This document shows positions 5,230 to 6,688 of a stretch of DNA of 6,688 bases, one piece after another. Under the pieces are notes generated by a model. It had not been told where the DNA came from and made no database searches. It worked only from the letters and a program-made list of their open reading frames with translations. The translations under genes and the position numbers were made by a program. This DNA is from Megamonas hypermegale (lineage in GTDB: Bacteria; Bacillota; Negativicutes; Selenomonadales; Selenomonadaceae): contig DCFC01000010.1 in the NCBI GenBank assembly GCA_002314325.1, forward strand, positions 61,157-67,844, read 5' to 3'. The first letter of the stretch is position 1. Each line of letters begins with the position of its first letter.

Positions 5230-6258
5230 TTAAATATTATACTTATTCTTTATGACGATTTCCGTATATAGGCAATCTTTTTCCGGCTCTTTATTATCGA
5301 ACAGCTTGCGGAATAAAACCATGACCGACTGATATCCCTGCGTATATGCATCCTGTCCGATTAAAAAATTTATCGTCCCCTCCATAAGCCAGTATATATT
5401 TTCCTGAATGAAGTCATTGGCAATGATTTTTATATCCGCGCTTCTGCCGGCAGTCTTTATCGCCTCACAAACGCCCAGAACTCCTGAACCGGTTATGTAA
5501 ATGCCCTTTATCTTCGGATACTGCGTCAGCACTTCTTCCGTGATTTTTTCCGCTACCCAGTTGTCATCATAGGCAAAACGCATTCCCAGATATTCGACCT
5601 CCGGATACGATTTTTCCAGCTCCTGCACAAAACCTACCGCTCTGTTTTTCAACGACAGATTTTCGCCGTAACCGGATATGACGATTATCTGACCCTTGCC
5701 GCCGATAATTTCGCCCATAAGACCGGCCGCCGTCTGCCCGCTTCTTTTCGTATCCTGTCCGACAAAACACAATCGGTCCGTTTCTTCCACATCGGAATTG
5801 AACGTTACAATCGGTATATGGTATTCATGAATGAATTTATTGATTATCTGCTTTAAATAACTGTCTTCCGACGGCGATAATGCAATGCCGCTTACTTCTT
5901 CACTGCGCATCTGCTCCATTATTTCCACAACCTGACCGGCGCTTACTTTGTCAATCTGTCTGATGTCCACCGTAGTGCCCAGACTTTCAACTTCCTTCTT
6001 CGCCGCTTCCAGCCCCTTTAAGACCTCCTGCATAAACGGCGTCCGTGCCGATTGCAGTATAACGCCGATTTTCAGATTTTTCTTCGCCATAGCAAGCGCC
6101 CTGCCCGCACGGCTCGGCTGATAACCCAACTCTTTGGCTATCTTTTTTATCTTCTGTTCCACTTCCGGTCTGATGCGTCCGCGGTTGTTGAGCGCCCTAT
6201 CCACTGTACCGCGCGATACACCCGCCATATCCGCAATCTGTTGTAATGTAACAGCCAT
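5230..6258 (-). CDS. LacI-family regulator, probable inositol repressor
   Basis: This 342-residue DNA-binding regulator has the standard LacI layout. The N-terminal helix-turn-helix (TLQQIADMAGVSRGTVDRAL, 4-23) is followed by a hinge helix with Leu55 (about 49-58) and a periplasmic-binding-protein-like effector domain (about 62-336). Pocket-type motifs include FNSD (153-156), VGQD (166-169) and GQDAYTQGY (301-309), the pattern of the ribose-binding-like subgroup. Recognition-helix residues are Arg16, Gly17 and Asp20, so the operator should differ from that of LacI itself. GGAAG seven bases upstream supports the start. It lies directly upstream of iolG on the same strand, and CG-centred palindromes sit in the iolG promoter and the iolG-iolI gap. 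I infer that it represses iol genes until an inositol or inosose binds. Bacillus uses a DeoR-type IolR for this job, so this would be a non-homologous replacement. Confidence 0.9.
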   Translation of the reverse strand: MAVTLQQIADMAGVSRGTVDRALNNRGRIRPEVEQKIKKIAKELGYQPSRAGRALAMAKKNLKIGVILQSARTPFMQEVLKGLEAAKKEVESLGTTVDIRQIDKVSAGQVVEIMEQMRSEEVSGIALSPSEDSYLKQIINKFIHEYHIPIVTFNSDVEETDRLCFVGQDTKRSGQTAAGLMGEIIGGKGQIIVISGYGENLSLKNRAVGFVQELEKSYPEVEYLGMRFAYDDNWVAEKITEEVLTQYPKIKGIYITGSGVLGVCEAIKTAGRSADIKIIANDFIQENIYWLMEGTINFLIGQDAYTQGYQSVMVLFRKLFDNKEPEKDCLYTEIVIKNKYNI

Positions 6259-6292
6259 ATTATCACTTCCTTTGATTTATTTAGTTAACTTT

Positions 6293-6321
6293 ATTATAGT
6301 TTCTATGATAATATGTTGCAA
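6293..6321 (-). promoter_or_regulatory. Promoter of the LacI-family regulator
   Basis: The minus strand carries -35 TTGCAA (6316-6321), an exact 17-base spacer and a perfect -10 TATAAT (6293-6298). Transcription should start about 28 bases before the ATG. I see no copy of GTTCRCGYGAAC here, so there is no evidence for autorepression through that motif. Confidence 0.8.
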
Positions 6322-6333
6322 GTTTGAAGAATT

Positions 6334-6371
6334 GTTCATTTTTCTTTTGAACGGTCAAAAGAAAAACGAAC
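6334..6371. repeat. Long AT-rich hairpin upstream of regulator promoter
   Basis: The arms 6334-6350 and 6355-6371 pair at 16 of 17 positions around the loop ACGG. They begin and end in GTTC/GAAC and have a T5-C-T4-GA core. The structure is too AT-rich to be a typical intrinsic terminator, and no U-run follows it on either strand. It ends 13 bases upstream of the regulator's -35 box. It may be a protein site, a replication or recombination palindrome, or the end of a repeat element. Confidence 0.65.
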
Positions 6372-6688
6372 CAAAAATCACCTAAAGGTATAACAGGCTC
6401 TAATTACTAAAGTAATAATAGCCTGTAAAAAAGACCTTTTAACGTTTCGCTTACGCTACACTGGGCAAGCCTTCGTGACTTTTCTATAAATACAGACGGT
6501 ACAACAGCTCGAAACGTTTGGAATTTGGCTCGAGCCTTCTGTTTCCTGCTAGAACTTAATTTGAGCTGTTAATACTAAAATTCGCCAGTCATGCCAAAAC
6601 TTTCATCCATATTAAAGTATTTTCACGGTAGCTTTAGCTATTAAAAAGAAAAAGATTTAGATATGATTTTAGTTTAAATGTTTGAGCG
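6372..6688. other. Gene-free, repeat-rich region at right edge
   Basis: I find no supportable gene in these 317 bases. The region contains nested inverted repeats. Arms 6393-6408 and 6411-6426 pair at 14 of 16 positions. AACGTTTCG (6441-6449) pairs with CGAAACGTT (6510-6518), and AACAGCTC (6503-6510) pairs with GAGCTGTT (6563-6570). GGCTCGAGCC (6527-6536) is a perfect palindrome. A minus-strand frame of 54 codons (6407-6568) is open but has no ATG, GTG or TTG. The part from 6393 to 6570 is less AT-rich than the flanks and looks like a discrete element: a multicopy intergenic repeat, a structured RNA, or the relic of a mobile element. Confidence 0.5.

Noticed and set aside
6134..6385. 83-codon plus-strand frame over the regulator start
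   Set aside because: Most of it is antisense to the LacI helix-turn-helix. The tail crosses the regulator promoter and the AT-rich hairpin, and it has no recognisable domain.
6393..6426. Hairpin ACAGGCT...AGCCTGT as an intrinsic terminator
   Set aside because: It is followed by AAAAAAG on the plus strand and by TATACC on the minus strand, so neither direction has a U-run.
6407..6568. 54-codon open frame on the minus strand
   Set aside because: It has no ATG, GTG or TTG codon and no ribosome site. It is better treated as part of a repeat-rich block.

Overview
The window looks like accessory metabolic DNA from a low-to-moderate-GC Firmicute. Promoters have clear TTG/TATAAT-type boxes, most start codons sit behind GGAGG-type ribosome binding sites, and the spacers are very AT-rich. 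The proteins resemble Bacillus Iol proteins as I remember them. Composition and style would fit a Negativicutes-type gut anaerobe (Selenomonas/Megamonas-like), but nothing in the window proves a genus.

All six genes lie on the minus strand and read right to left. A LacI-family regulator (5230-6258) has its own strong promoter. It is followed by iolG (inositol 2-dehydrogenase, 3975-4982 after start correction) and iolI (inosose isomerase, 3067-3900), which end at a strong intrinsic terminator (3030-3060). Next comes iolH (2025-2945), followed by an 11-bp hairpin (1982-2013). Last are an IolT-like MFS inositol/sugar porter (486-1883) and, 30 bases on, a single PTS lactose/cellobiose-type EIIA (144-455), closed by a 15-bp bidirectional terminator (101-134). 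The right-hand 300 bases (about 6372-6688) and the left-hand 100 bases hold no supportable gene but are rich in inverted repeats.

The genes make sense together as an inositol uptake and isomer-interconversion module. IolT brings inositol in, IolG oxidises myo- or D-chiro-inositol to the inosose, IolI interconverts 2-keto-myo-inositol and 1-keto-D-chiro-inositol, and IolH is a TIM-barrel protein usually found in iol operons. The dehydratase, hydrolase, kinase, aldolase and semialdehyde dehydrogenase steps (iolE, D, B, C, J, A) are not here.

Two near-identical CG-centred palindromes (GTTCRCGYGAAC) lie in the iolG promoter and between iolG and iolI. They are the best candidates for operators of the LacI protein. 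A different 17-bp inverted repeat covers the likely iolT promoter.

The most unusual points are the orphan PTS EIIA paired with a non-PTS inositol porter, the paired LacI-type operators, and the unexplained repeat-rich ends of the window.
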